In this document: one piece after another, positions 7,640 through 15,881 of the stretch
Layout: each line of letters begins with the position of its first letter
Position numbering within the stretch: the first letter of the stretch is position 1
Source of the DNA: Imperialibacter sp. EC-SDR9
GTDB taxonomy: Bacteria > Bacteroidota > Bacteroidia > Cytophagales > Cyclobacteriaceae
DNA: 64,000 bases
Assembly: GCF_902498805.1 (NCBI RefSeq)
Contig: NZ_LR701595.1
Location: 1-64,000, forward strand
Reading direction: 5' to 3'
Program-made: the position numbers and the translations under genes
Notes under the pieces: generated by a model
What the model saw: only the letters and a program-made list of their open reading frames with translations
The model's database searches: none
What the model was told of the DNA's origin: nothing

Positions 7640-9715
7640 CTATTTCTTATAGCTCAAACCTTCATCGTAGTTAAACAATGCATATCCAGGTGCTTCCAGG
7701 TAGCCCGGCACATCTTCCAGGTTGTTGGTGACAGCCTCGTCCGATATGGGGGTAGAAAAAGGCATTTTCCCCGCCGGATTGAACTTGCCCGTAATCACGT
7801 CGAGCAGCGCTTCGGGCGTAGTGCCGAAAGTTGCCAGCACACCCACTATGTTGACCTTGTTTTCTTCATTAAAAACCTCATTGATCACCCAGGGGTTTGA
7901 ATAGTCGATCACGAGGATGGTAGGAATGCCGGAAGCTATTTTATTAATATGACTGACATCTATGCCAGTCTTTGAAAGCGATAGTGAGATGGGTGCTCCA
8001 TCTGAGTTGAACAGTGAACTTGAAGGGATTACCCACTGAACGGCGAGGTCAGCCTCATCAGGAGTGGCTACCAGTTCAATGCCGGTGCTGTCGCTGATTT
8101 CCGAAAGAACATTGGTCTTGCCGGTTTCCTGGCCACGGCCCGGAGACTCAATCGTTTCAAAATAGATCTTTGTATTTGCCTGAATTGGCAAACTTCCATT
8201 TTCATTGCGAAGCATCACAATGGACTTCCTTAAGGCGAGGCTTGCCTTTTCTCTGAAGGCGCTGTTGCCGACAATTTTCTCAGCGGCTGCCGGATCCACA
8301 TAGGGGTTTTCAAAGATGCCAAGCTCAAATTTTTCCTTCAAAAGAAGTGACACCGAACGGTCGATAAGGCTAATGTCGACCATGCCGCTATTGACCACTT
8401 CGATGAGGTCGGCAGGATCGGATACTCCCGAAATGATGTTTGAACCTGCTTCCAGTGCTTTCTTATACCTCTCCTGCAGCGTCAGGTCTTCTACTCCCCA
8501 CACCATCCTTGTGAGCGGGCCGGTATCGGTGTTTACTATTCCTTTGAACCCAAACTCTCCACGCAGCACATCGGTGATCACACTTTTGTTGAATGCGTAG
8601 CCTACTTCCTCATACTTAGTGCCTACAGGCATAGAATAGTAGGGCATGATAGAAGAAACACCAGCATCGATGGCCGCCTTGAAAGGCAATATATTGTCGT
8701 AGAACCTCCCTCCGGGAAATACTTGTTCTTTCCCCCAGTCAAAATGGGAGTCCTGGCCGCCTTTGCCCGATCCGCCGCCGGGGAAGTGCTTCATGGTAAG
8801 TGCAATAGACTCGGCGCCCAGTTGCTGGCCCTGAAAGCCCAACACCACTTCTTTGGTGATTTGTGCTACCCACTCAGGGTTTTCACCGAAGGTCCCATTC
8901 ACCCTGGACCACCTGGGTTCTGTTGCCACGTCGGCCATATACATATAACCCTTCCTGATACCCGCTGCCCGCCATTCCTGGTGCGATACCTCAGCAAATT
9001 CCCTGATAAGTGGCAGATCACGGGTGGCTGATAAGCCCAGCTCGCCCGGCCAAGCGGTAAATACTGTGGCATCGAGGGCAGTGCCGACAGATGCATTGCT
9101 TGAGATGTGGTTACGTGGATTGGAAGTGATGATGGCCGGGATGCCAAGCGGCTCGGTTTCGCAAAGCTCCTGGAGCTTGTTATTCCACTCAGCGATCACA
9201 TTGGCAGGCTCGTTCAACCGAAGGATAAAATGACGGTTGTGAAAATCTTTCACCCTTTCCATCGTGCTGGTGGCAGCATTCATACCACCAATGAAATTGG
9301 CCATCGGATTGGCCGGACGGTCATCCTTTACTTGTCCTTCGTCCAGGTCGCTGGCTGCGTACTGGCCACCTGACATTTCAGCCTTTCTGCTTCCAAGCAT
9401 GCTGAGAGAGTTAATTACCATAAACCCGGCCTTCTCTTCCAGCGACATCTTTGAAAGTAAGTCGCTGCTTCTTTCCTCGGGGGGCAATCGCCAGTCCTCG
9501 TATTTATCGAGTGCGCCATTTTTGTTGAGGTCTTTGAACTGATAGCCATCGGCCTCTATGAGCGGGGCCGACCGGGTGCCTAATTCAGGTTGGGTGTAGC
9601 TGGGTTTCTCTGTGCAGGCAGCGACTAAAAATGCCACTAACAACAAGGCTGCATAGGTGCCGGCGCTTTTTTTGAATGAATGGAGGTTCGATAGAAGTGT
9701 TTCAGGTGATGTCAT
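7640..9715 (-). CDS. Glycoside hydrolase family 3 enzyme, lipoprotein
   Basis: Predicted beta-glycosidase of family GH3 (beta-glucosidase or related), surface or periplasmic. The leader ends with a lipobox (LVAACTEKP). Just after it is a canonical EF-hand-type loop, DLNKNGALDKYED, suggesting calcium binding. The catalytic barrel shows KHFPGGGSGKGGQDSH and the nucleophile segment GFKGIVNTDTGP, where the Asp of the usual SD motif appears as TD. The C-terminal half forms the alpha/beta sandwich. At 691 aa it is shorter than GH3 enzymes with an extra FnIII domain (~750+), and no such domain is evident. Substrate cannot be told from sequence. Confidence 0.9.
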   Translation of the reverse strand: MTSPETLLSNLHSFKKSAGTYAALLLVAFLVAACTEKPSYTQPELGTRSAPLIEADGYQFKDLNKNGALDKYEDWRLPPEERSSDLLSKMSLEEKAGFMVINSLSMLGSRKAEMSGGQYAASDLDEGQVKDDRPANPMANFIGGMNAATSTMERVKDFHNRHFILRLNEPANVIAEWNNKLQELCETEPLGIPAIITSNPRNHISSNASVGTALDATVFTAWPGELGLSATRDLPLIREFAEVSHQEWRAAGIRKGYMYMADVATEPRWSRVNGTFGENPEWVAQITKEVVLGFQGQQLGAESIALTMKHFPGGGSGKGGQDSHFDWGKEQVFPGGRFYDNILPFKAAIDAGVSSIMPYYSMPVGTKYEEVGYAFNKSVITDVLRGEFGFKGIVNTDTGPLTRMVWGVEDLTLQERYKKALEAGSNIISGVSDPADLIEVVNSGMVDISLIDRSVSLLLKEKFELGIFENPYVDPAAAEKIVGNSAFREKASLALRKSIVMLRNENGSLPIQANTKIYFETIESPGRGQETGKTNVLSEISDSTGIELVATPDEADLAVQWVIPSSSLFNSDGAPISLSLSKTGIDVSHINKIASGIPTILVIDYSNPWVINEVFNEENKVNIVGVLATFGTTPEALLDVITGKFNPAGKMPFSTPISDEAVTNNLEDVPGYLEAPGYALFNYDEGLSYKK

Positions 9716-9890
9716 AACTTTAATAGCGTGAGTGTTTAAACAGGTGAATTAACTACCTGAGAAGGTCAAGTTTGAATCAACTAAATGTATGGGATACTAT
9801 ATACCCTGGCGTGCTAACTGATAAGTTGGCACCACTTTTTGTGAAGGTGCTGTCGACAGATTAAGGAGGAGTGAGGGGCGAGCTGCCGCC
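9716..9890. other. Intergenic region between AraC regulator and GH3 gene, with a hairpin
   Basis: This 175-bp stretch is upstream of the GH3 gene. It holds an imperfect 9-bp inverted repeat GTGCTAACT / AGTTGGCAC with a GATA loop (9811-9832; one T-G wobble). There is no T run on the minus strand, so it is either a weak terminator for the AraC gene or an operator for the GH3 gene. Confidence 0.35.
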
Positions 9891-11021
9891 CTATTTCGCC
9901 GCTATTTCAATGTGCTGCTTGAATTCGGAAGGAGTGAAGCCCGTTTCCTCCTTGAAGATACGGTTAAAGGACGTTTTGGAATTGAAGCCACACTCCAGGG
10001 CAATGCCCAAAATAGAGAAGTGGTCATAGGCAGCATCGGCAAGCATCTGTTTCACGTCGTGCACCCGGAATTCATTAATGAATTTGTAGAAGTTCTTTTT
10101 CTGGCCGCTGTTGATTACATGCGACAATTTGTGCCTGGAAATGCCCAGGTCGTCGGCGAGCATCTGCAGGTTGTACTCCTGGTTTCGGTAAGGTTTCTTT
10201 TCCTGTAAATACCCGACAACTATTCCCGAAAGCTCTTCTATCTGTTCATCGGTCATGATCGGCCCGACGAGTTTTCCTTCGCCAATTCTTTGATAGGGCA
10301 TTTGCCCAACGCTTTCGGCCCCGGGTTGATCTTTCACATAAATTGCTGATTGATTGATGCCAAAATACACCATGATAAAGGTGAAAACGGTCAGGTTCAG
10401 AGACAGTGTTGAGTAACTTCTTATGGCTAACCCCAGCACATTGTTGACAAAAAAGCTGGAGAAATTCGCAATAAACAATACTAAAAACAGGGATAGCACA
10501 AAAGTGAGCCAGCCCAGGGTATTCTTGTTGGAGTAATTTGAAAAATACAGGGGCATACTCTTTCGGTGCTTAACGATGAGCTTCAATCCAAAAAGCCAAT
10601 AGCCCAGGGCAGAAATCATCAGCAGCGAATAGTATATTTTGTTGTACAGGTAATTTGGGTTCTCAATCAGGTCGGGCGTACTTGAAATGGGAACCCCCAG
10701 AATGGTGGAACGGTGAACCACCACCAACAAAAACGGCAGCAAATGTAAAAGGTGTTGCCGCTTTAATTTGAAGTCTTCGGTAGTAAGCGAATGCACATAA
10801 AAGTAAAGCAGGGGGCCTATTAAAAACATGATAGGAAAAATGCCCGGCTTAAAATAGTCGACCACCTGGAAAGGGAGCAAGGCAGCGCCCTGGTAAACGG
10901 CTATCAGAGCCATCCAAATAGTTAAGAAGTTAAAACTTAGGTGCTTGGGCCGTTTTGTCAAAAATACCAACACGCCAAAAAGCGCTTGCACAAATCCGAC
11001 GATGGTAACGATATTAGACAC
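9891..11021 (-). CDS. AraC-family regulator with N-terminal multi-pass membrane domain
   Basis: The first ~230 residues form about seven hydrophobic helices, and the last ~100 residues are an AraC/XylS DNA-binding domain: the first helix-turn-helix reads MLADDLGISRHKLSHVI and the second ECGFNSKTSFNRIFKEETGFTPSEF, a classic AraC signature. This membrane-anchored arrangement is common in Bacteroidota and is thought to sense an extracytoplasmic or membrane signal. It is on the same strand as, and 175 bp upstream of, the GH3 gene, which it may regulate (inference). Length 376 aa is typical. Confidence 0.88.
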   Translation of the reverse strand: MSNIVTIVGFVQALFGVLVFLTKRPKHLSFNFLTIWMALIAVYQGAALLPFQVVDYFKPGIFPIMFLIGPLLYFYVHSLTTEDFKLKRQHLLHLLPFLLVVVHRSTILGVPISSTPDLIENPNYLYNKIYYSLLMISALGYWLFGLKLIVKHRKSMPLYFSNYSNKNTLGWLTFVLSLFLVLFIANFSSFFVNNVLGLAIRSYSTLSLNLTVFTFIMVYFGINQSAIYVKDQPGAESVGQMPYQRIGEGKLVGPIMTDEQIEELSGIVVGYLQEKKPYRNQEYNLQMLADDLGISRHKLSHVINSGQKKNFYKFINEFRVHDVKQMLADAAYDHFSILGIALECGFNSKTSFNRIFKEETGFTPSEFKQHIEIAAK

Positions 11022-11101
11022 GGGGAATTCTTTTGGTCAGCATTTGCCCATCAATCTACTAATGGTTTGGTGAAAACAGTAAAAGAAAGTTCGATAGAAC
11101 T

Positions 11102-11116
11102 TAAGCGAGTCGCTTA
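11102..11116. promoter_or_regulatory. 15-bp perfect palindrome upstream of the AraC gene
   Basis: TAAGCGA-G-TCGCTTA is a perfect 7-bp inverted repeat around one central base, 80-95 bp upstream of the AraC start. It is too short-looped for a stem-loop and looks like a dimer binding site. Which protein binds it is unknown. The rest of the 11022-11300 gap shows no gene; a 119-codon minus-strand frame there overlaps the next real gene and has no features. Confidence 0.4.
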
Positions 11117-11300
11117 GGCTCGGCGATGACACCAAAGCAATTTAAGGAATATTCGAGCGGGTTCAATGCCACATTTCGGTTTTGCTATCGTCTGCTTACA
11201 TTCAGTTATTTCAGGGAATCTCCCAAGATTTGTGACCTTTTTCTTCCAACATGTATCTAACAAGCAATTGAACAGATTCTTCACTTAACCACTTAGAAAA

Positions 11301-11669
11301 ATGGATCTCATTAGAAAAATATTTGAGGCAGTCATCTGGCTTGGTTTTTTTGCCACTGTATTCTTTGCTTATTACTACTACCTCAAGTTCAGAAACAGTG
11401 AAAAGATACTTCTGATAGAAAAGGGTACCGACATATCCGAAGTGTATAAAAAGAGAGAAGTGCATTTTCCCTGGTTCATACTTGGCTACACTATATTGGG
11501 ATGCTCGTTGGGATTTGCACTGGGCCTTGCTATTTTCCTTTACCTTAAGCAAATGCAGGCAAATTTTCATAACGATATTCTTCCGTTCCTGTCTTTGCCA
11601 CTAATGTTTCTTTTTGGGGCCATCGGGTTAATTGTCGGTAATAACATTGAAAGGAAGAAAAGGCAATAG
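11301..11669 (+). CDS. DUF6249-like small membrane protein
   Basis: A 122-aa protein with an N-terminal transmembrane helix, a short cytoplasmic segment containing EKILLIEKGTDISEVYKKR, then two more hydrophobic helices and a basic tail (ERKKRQ). This layout matches the DUF6249 group of Bacteroidota, which commonly precede an ECF sigma gene. The stop at 11669 abuts the sigma-factor ATG with no gap, so translation is probably coupled. Function unknown; likely part of a sigma/anti-sigma module. Confidence 0.7.
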   Translation: MDLIRKIFEAVIWLGFFATVFFAYYYYLKFRNSEKILLIEKGTDISEVYKKREVHFPWFILGYTILGCSLGFALGLAIFLYLKQMQANFHNDILPFLSLPLMFLFGAIGLIVGNNIERKKRQ

Positions 11670-12230
11670 ATGGATGATTTCTATCTTCAAAAGGTGCTCA
11701 ACGGTGATACCGCAGCGTTCAGGTATTTCGTCACCACTTACAAGACATACGCTTTTTCGATGGCATATACCATTCTGAAAAGCCAATACCTGGCGGAGGA
11801 AGCAGTACAAGAATCATTTATCAAAGCCTTTCAGAAATTGAACACCTTCCGAAGGGAGGCACAGTTTAAAACCTGGTTGGGCCGCATTGTCATCAACGAG
11901 TCGTTGCGAAAGGCAAAGCCTTCAAAGAGTCAGGACACGGTAACTATTGATGACCTGTCGGATGCCGAGATGGTTCAGGTCGAAAGCACGTTGCAGTTGG
12001 TTGTGCAGAATGACCAGAGCAGGTGCATTTCCATAGCGCTGGAAAAATTGCCGGCAGAGTATGCCCTGGCATTGGAGTTGTTCTATTTACAGGAGAACAG
12101 CATCAATGAAATAAGAACAATGACGGGATGGTCGGAGTCCAAAGTGAAAATGCTGCTACTTAGGGGGAAAAAGGCCTTCTATGTTCATTTGAATAAGCTG
12201 TTAAAATCAGAAACACGAGAGCTGTTATGA
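11670..12230 (+). CDS. RNA polymerase sigma-70 factor, ECF subfamily
   Basis: A 186-aa ECF sigma factor. Region 2 is seen in the first ~80 residues (FRYFVTTYKTYAFSMAYTIL, then AEEAVQESFIKAFQKL, with FKTWLGRIVINE), and region 4 near residues 120-175 (LPAEYALALELFYLQ and MTGWSESKVKMLLLRGKKAF). It is immediately downstream of the small membrane protein, and its last 4 bp overlap the next gene (ATGA). The target regulon is unknown. Confidence 0.92.
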   Translation: MDDFYLQKVLNGDTAAFRYFVTTYKTYAFSMAYTILKSQYLAEEAVQESFIKAFQKLNTFRREAQFKTWLGRIVINESLRKAKPSKSQDTVTIDDLSDAEMVQVESTLQLVVQNDQSRCISIALEKLPAEYALALELFYLQENSINEIRTMTGWSESKVKMLLLRGKKAFYVHLNKLLKSETRELL

Positions 12231-12580
12231 TAAGAGATAAGGATAAGTTCAAACAGTTGTTGGCCAAAAAAGACTTGCCTGTGCTTGACGACAACTTTGA
12301 AGAAATGGTCATGGATCGGATTTTCAAAGAGGAGTTACGAAGCTCAATTGCCAGGCAATACCTGAGAAAGATGTATGTTTTCTTTGGTATCGGATTTGTG
12401 CTTGGCATGGTCGCCATGTTTTCAATTTCTAATGTGGTATTTCCCTGGGGAGAGTGGGAGGTGACCATCCCGCCGGTTGTGTTGCAGGTTCCCTTCGTTT
12501 TGCTTTTACTGTTTCTAATTGATCGCATCTATAAAGCCCGCAGGTTGAGCAGGGGTGAGATGGATGCACTTGATGATTAG
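12227..12580 (+). CDS. Small membrane protein, putative anti-sigma partner
   Basis: A 117-aa protein with a charged N-terminal ~45 residues (KFKQLLAKKDLPVLDDNFEEM) followed by two transmembrane helices and a basic/acidic tail. It overlaps the ECF sigma stop by 4 bp, so the two are translationally coupled. By position and topology (cytoplasmic N-terminal helix region, then membrane) it could act as an anti-sigma factor, but no zinc-binding ZAS motif (HxxxCxxC) is present. Function inferred from context only. Confidence 0.65.
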   Translation: MIRDKDKFKQLLAKKDLPVLDDNFEEMVMDRIFKEELRSSIARQYLRKMYVFFGIGFVLGMVAMFSISNVVFPWGEWEVTIPPVVLQVPFVLLLLFLIDRIYKARRLSRGEMDALDD

Positions 12581-12783
12581 TATATGCTTTTTTCTCGCAA
12601 TCTCAGTGACACAACAGTCATTTTAGTTTTTCTGGTCTGTTCTTTTATTGAGCGAATATTCACCATACTATTTATCAGAACTGTAAATAACCCCATCTTT
12701 TCACGTTTGATAGGGCATTTAGCTATATTGTTGTTTATATATTAAATACAGCAATGTGGTTGAAGAATTAAACTAATACTTCT

Positions 12784-13302
12784 ATGAAGACTATCCTATT
12801 TTTACTAATTCCTTGTTTTTTTGTAGCTAACTTCGCTTACGCACAGGAAAAAGAAAGGACAAATTCCCTCTACGGAGAATTCATAGGCAACGGACTAATC
12901 TACTCTGTTGGGTACGAGAAAGTGCTGATTCATACGGACAAGGACTGGCTGGCAGCCAAAGTAGGAATCTGTTTATTCCCCAGGTCTGCAGGCAATGCGC
13001 ATACGCTTTTTAAGTCACTCCCCATTGAACTCGTTTCACGAGGCATTCATCGGAATATTGAACTCGGGCTAGGAATTACTGCTTTTTCACAAATCGTTTG
13101 GAACGTTATTAGCCCAACCGAAAATATTGTGGCAGCTGAAGAATCCCTCGCCTATGCGGTGATCAGCAGGATTGGTTATCATTCAACACCAGGAAAACGA
13201 GGCATGTACTGGAATGGAGCAATTATGCCGAGGCTTTTTGATTCTACGAGAGACAAAAATTTTGCTCTGCTATTTGGAATTGGTGTTGGTAAAAGCTTTT
13301 GA
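12784..13302 (+). CDS. Secreted protein of unknown function
   Basis: A 172-aa protein with a clear signal peptide (ends FAYAQ). The mature part is rich in short beta-strand-like segments (FIGNGLIYSVGYEKVL, LELGLGITAF, FALLFGIGVGKSF) with alternating hydrophobics, suggesting a small outer-membrane beta-barrel. No family is recognised with confidence. It stands alone, with ~200 bp of AT-rich DNA upstream that should contain its promoter. Confidence 0.6.
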   Translation: MKTILFLLIPCFFVANFAYAQEKERTNSLYGEFIGNGLIYSVGYEKVLIHTDKDWLAAKVGICLFPRSAGNAHTLFKSLPIELVSRGIHRNIELGLGITAFSQIVWNVISPTENIVAAEESLAYAVISRIGYHSTPGKRGMYWNGAIMPRLFDSTRDKNFALLFGIGVGKSF

Positions 13303-13440
13303 TAGGCTGGCTGTCAGTTGAGCTACGATCATTGTCAAATGGACGCTAGGAGTACGCCAATAAAAATAGTTTTCTTTCAGCACAAACCAGTAAACTGTCA
13401 TAAATTGCTTGCAACATTTTGATCTATTTTTAGCCAGCCG

Positions 13441-14277
13441 ATGCCAGTTTCACTGATAGAACCTTCTTCACAATCGCTCATCAGCGATAAAATACTCCAA
13501 TGGACAAAAGCACTGCTCGTCACCATGGTGTGGGTCAGCGCCGGCCTTTTTGGTCTTTATATCCTGGCCTTCTACGCTGCTCCGCTGGCGGGAGGTAACC
13601 TGGACAAATGGAACGACCTGCTCCCCAACCTTTACCGGGAAGGTGACACAGCAGCCACGTCCGGTATTGGCCTGCACTTTGCCGCAGGGGGAATCATTCT
13701 CATTCTTGGAAGTATTCAACTGATTGATGCTGTCAGAAATAGTTACCCGGCGTTTCATCGTTGGGTTGGCCGTGTGTATGTTGTCGCCTGTTTGCTTGCT
13801 GCTGTTGGCGGGCTGACTTTCATCTTCGTAAAGGGCACCATTGGCGGTACGGTGATGGACATAGGCTTCGGGCTTTACGGTGTATTGATGTTCATTGCAG
13901 GCATTCAAACCTACAGCCACGCCGCCGCCCGCCGCATCGACCTTCACCGGGTATGGGCTTTGCGTCTCTATGCCCTGGCCATTGGCTCCTGGCTCTACAG
14001 GATGGACTACGGCTTTTGGTTCTCCTTTACCGATCGCCTTGGGCACACCGAGCATTTCACTGGATTATTCGACAGGGTGATGGCTTTCTTCTTCTACTTG
14101 CCCAACTTGCTGGTGGTGGAGCTTTTTGTTCGCTCGCAAAAAGGTAATAGAACGGCACTGTACAACTATGGCGTCGCTTTCATTCTGCTGCTTACCACAG
14201 GATTTTTGGGGCTGGGCACGTATTATTTCACCAGGATGTACTGGGGCCCGGCGATTGTTGGGTGGTTGATGGGTTAG
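13441..14277 (+). CDS. DUF2306-like multi-pass membrane protein
   Basis: A 278-aa integral membrane protein with about seven hydrophobic segments. The central part HFAAGGIILILGSIQL, then FHRWVGRVYV, GFGLYGVLMFIAG, and HRVWALRLYALAIGSWLYR, is characteristic of the DUF2306 family, whose paired His residues in helices recall heme-binding membrane proteins. No reaction is known. It is monocistronic between a secreted protein gene and a convergent toxin-antitoxin pair. Confidence 0.75.
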   Translation: MPVSLIEPSSQSLISDKILQWTKALLVTMVWVSAGLFGLYILAFYAAPLAGGNLDKWNDLLPNLYREGDTAATSGIGLHFAAGGIILILGSIQLIDAVRNSYPAFHRWVGRVYVVACLLAAVGGLTFIFVKGTIGGTVMDIGFGLYGVLMFIAGIQTYSHAAARRIDLHRVWALRLYALAIGSWLYRMDYGFWFSFTDRLGHTEHFTGLFDRVMAFFFYLPNLLVVELFVRSQKGNRTALYNYGVAFILLLTTGFLGLGTYYFTRMYWGPAIVGWLMG

Positions 14278-14308
14278 GAAGGCAAGAACCCAGTAATGAA
14301 AAAGAAGC

Positions 14309-14566
14309 TTACCTGTAGATATCCTTTCGATGCGCAATTCTCCTCACACTGATAATTTTGATCTTGTCTTCAATAGCATAAATTACTCTGTAGTCTCCAA
14401 CACGAATTCGCCACAGGCTTTCATTACTCCCCTTTAATTTTTTGCTGCCGTCCGGTCTGGGGTTTTCTGCTAGAGCGTCGATTGAAGAAGATATTTCCTG
14501 TACTGCTTGACTTGGTAGCTTTAGGAGTTCCTTTCCCGCCTTCCGTTTGAAATTGATTTGGTACAC
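14309..14566 (-). CDS. RelE/ParE-type toxin of a type II toxin-antitoxin system
   Basis: An 85-aa basic protein with the RelE fold signature: KRKAGKELLKLP at the N-terminus, KLKGSNESLWRIRVGDYRVIYAI in the core (Arg residues typical of mRNA interferases), and IISVRRIAHRKDIYR at the C-terminus. The start codon is GTG at 14564-14566 and overlaps the antitoxin stop TAG by one base, so translation is coupled. Most such toxins cleave mRNA in the ribosomal A site. Confidence 0.88.
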   Translation of the reverse strand: MYQINFKRKAGKELLKLPSQAVQEISSSIDALAENPRPDGSKKLKGSNESLWRIRVGDYRVIYAIEDKIKIISVRRIAHRKDIYR

Positions 14567-14775
14567 TAGAGTTTTCCTTCTGCTTTTAGCTGTTTTTTCA
14601 GCTCTTCCCAGCTAATCTCATCATCATTCTTTCTGCTTTCTGAAATGACTACGTCCAGCAATTCTTCAATTTCACCCTGATGTTCTTCAAGTTGTTCAAG
14701 ATCTATTTGGACGAAACGCTTTTTATTATTTTCGTCACTAATGAAGGTTACTCCTTTCATGGCAGGATTTTTCAA
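14566..14775 (-). CDS. Antitoxin partner of the RelE-type toxin
   Basis: A 69-aa acidic protein preceding the toxin gene. The N-terminal part contains a beta-strand segment (KGVTFISDENNKKRFVQIDL) of the kind that forms a dimer interface, followed by a strongly acidic helical C-terminal part (HQGEIEELLDVVISESRKND) that would wrap around the toxin. The family is not certain (DUF2683 or RelB-like). Identity is inferred mainly from gene order, size and overlap. Confidence 0.78.
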   Translation of the reverse strand: MKNPAMKGVTFISDENNKKRFVQIDLEQLEEHQGEIEELLDVVISESRKNDDEISWEELKKQLKAEGKL

Positions 14776-14917
14776 GATATAACGTAAAGTTAACGAATTA
14801 ATTTATTGGAGAAACGTAGAATGGCATTTGCTTTAGACTCTTTACTGACGGTTATTTTTAGACTACTTGTGACTATTTTAGCAAGTAATAAGGGAGCTGA
14901 GTAAGCTAGCTTTCTCA

Positions 14918-15844
14918 TCAGACTTCAGCTTTTACCGCCACCGCATCCAGAATATACCCGATCACTTTCTCATCAGCAATAATCTGGTTATGGTTGGTAC
15001 CGGTTACATGCACGAACGACGACATCGGCAGCATTTCGTTGAGTTCGAGGCCCTTGGTGAAAGGCACCGTTTTGTCATGCTCGTCATAAATCATGTGCAG
15101 GTCGAGGTGCTTCAGGTTGTCGGCCTTATTTCTGAGATCGAAATAGTCGATGGATTCATGGTAGTGTTTTTCTACCAATTCACACATTTCGTTGAACACC
15201 CGCTCTTTACAGCCAACCTGGTCAATGATTTCCTGGAAGAAATACCGGGTGTAGGGTGGCGTAGCAATAATAATTAAGTGATTGGGATGGAAGGCGGTGC
15301 TCATTTCATTCACCGTCAGCCCGGCGGCCAGTCCGCCGATGGAATAACCCACCACGGCATGGTAAGGGCCGTTTCGTGAATAATGGGTTTTTAGCACGTC
15401 CCGTATTTCTGGGAGTGCGGTATGAGTGCCCGCCGACAAGCCATGCCCCTTCATATCTACGCCTTCAACCGTATAGCCCTCTGCCACAAGTGTTTCAATC
15501 ATGCGCCGGAAATCAGCAATTTTAGAGCCCCAGCCATGAGACAGCAAGATGGTTTTACCGTTGCTGGCGTCTGCGGGCTGCCAGCGGTAGGCCTTAAGGT
15601 CATTTCCCCTGTACTTGATGACGCTGATTTCGGCCTTTTCAATCAGGGCATGCTGTTTGTCGTTGAACCTCACCGTCGGAGTCTTGGTGAACTGGTTCCA
15701 GATAATGGAAGAGGTTAATTTCGGTGACACATGCTGTAGTGTATGCAAACCCTTGATCAGCCATTCCATTTGTGCATTGGCCTTTTTGGCAGGCTTCTTT
15801 ACTTTCTTTTCTTCGCTTGATGTTTGGATAAGTACTTTTTTCAT
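14918..15844 (-). CDS. Alpha/beta hydrolase
   Basis: A 308-aa cytoplasmic hydrolase of the alpha/beta fold. Visible are the oxyanion segment LLSHGWGSK, the nucleophile elbow GYSIGG (Ser), an Asp in HMIYDEHDKTVP, and the catalytic His in GTNHNQII. The N-terminal ~45 residues are lysine-rich (KKVKKPAKKA), outside the fold. The gene is preceded by an 18-bp sequence that also occurs before the neighbouring TetR gene, so it is almost certainly a target of that regulator. Substrate unknown. Confidence 0.88.
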   Translation of the reverse strand: MKKVLIQTSSEEKKVKKPAKKANAQMEWLIKGLHTLQHVSPKLTSSIIWNQFTKTPTVRFNDKQHALIEKAEISVIKYRGNDLKAYRWQPADASNGKTILLSHGWGSKIADFRRMIETLVAEGYTVEGVDMKGHGLSAGTHTALPEIRDVLKTHYSRNGPYHAVVGYSIGGLAAGLTVNEMSTAFHPNHLIIIATPPYTRYFFQEIIDQVGCKERVFNEMCELVEKHYHESIDYFDLRNKADNLKHLDLHMIYDEHDKTVPFTKGLELNEMLPMSSFVHVTGTNHNQIIADEKVIGYILDAVAVKAEV

Positions 15845-15848
15845 AGCT

Positions 15849-15866
15849 ATATACCGATTGGTATTT
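15849..15866. promoter_or_regulatory. Putative TetR operator before the alpha/beta hydrolase
   Basis: ATATACCGATTGGTATTT, containing the inverted repeat ATACC-GATT-GGTAT (15851-15864), ends or begins 5 bp from the hydrolase start codon. The same 18 bases occur at 16481-16498, next to the TetR gene. Two identical copies, each directly upstream of one gene of a regulator-target pair, are strong evidence for an operator. Confidence 0.85.
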
Positions 15867-15881
15867 AATAAGGTAAAAAAA

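Noticed and set aside
11211-11570. A 119-codon minus-strand frame in the gap before the ECF operon
   Set aside because: It overlaps the DUF6249-like gene on the opposite strand and has no recognisable features.
13305-13439. Inverted repeat GGCTGGCT (13305-13312) and AGCCAGCC (13432-13439) flanking the gap before the DUF2306-like gene
   Set aside because: Eight bases at ~120 bp distance are expected by chance and no other element hallmark, such as target duplications, is visible.
13468-14055. A 195-codon minus-strand frame opposite the DUF2306-like gene
   Set aside because: The plus-strand product has membrane helices and family motifs, whereas this frame has none. It is a long shadow of a GC-rich stretch.
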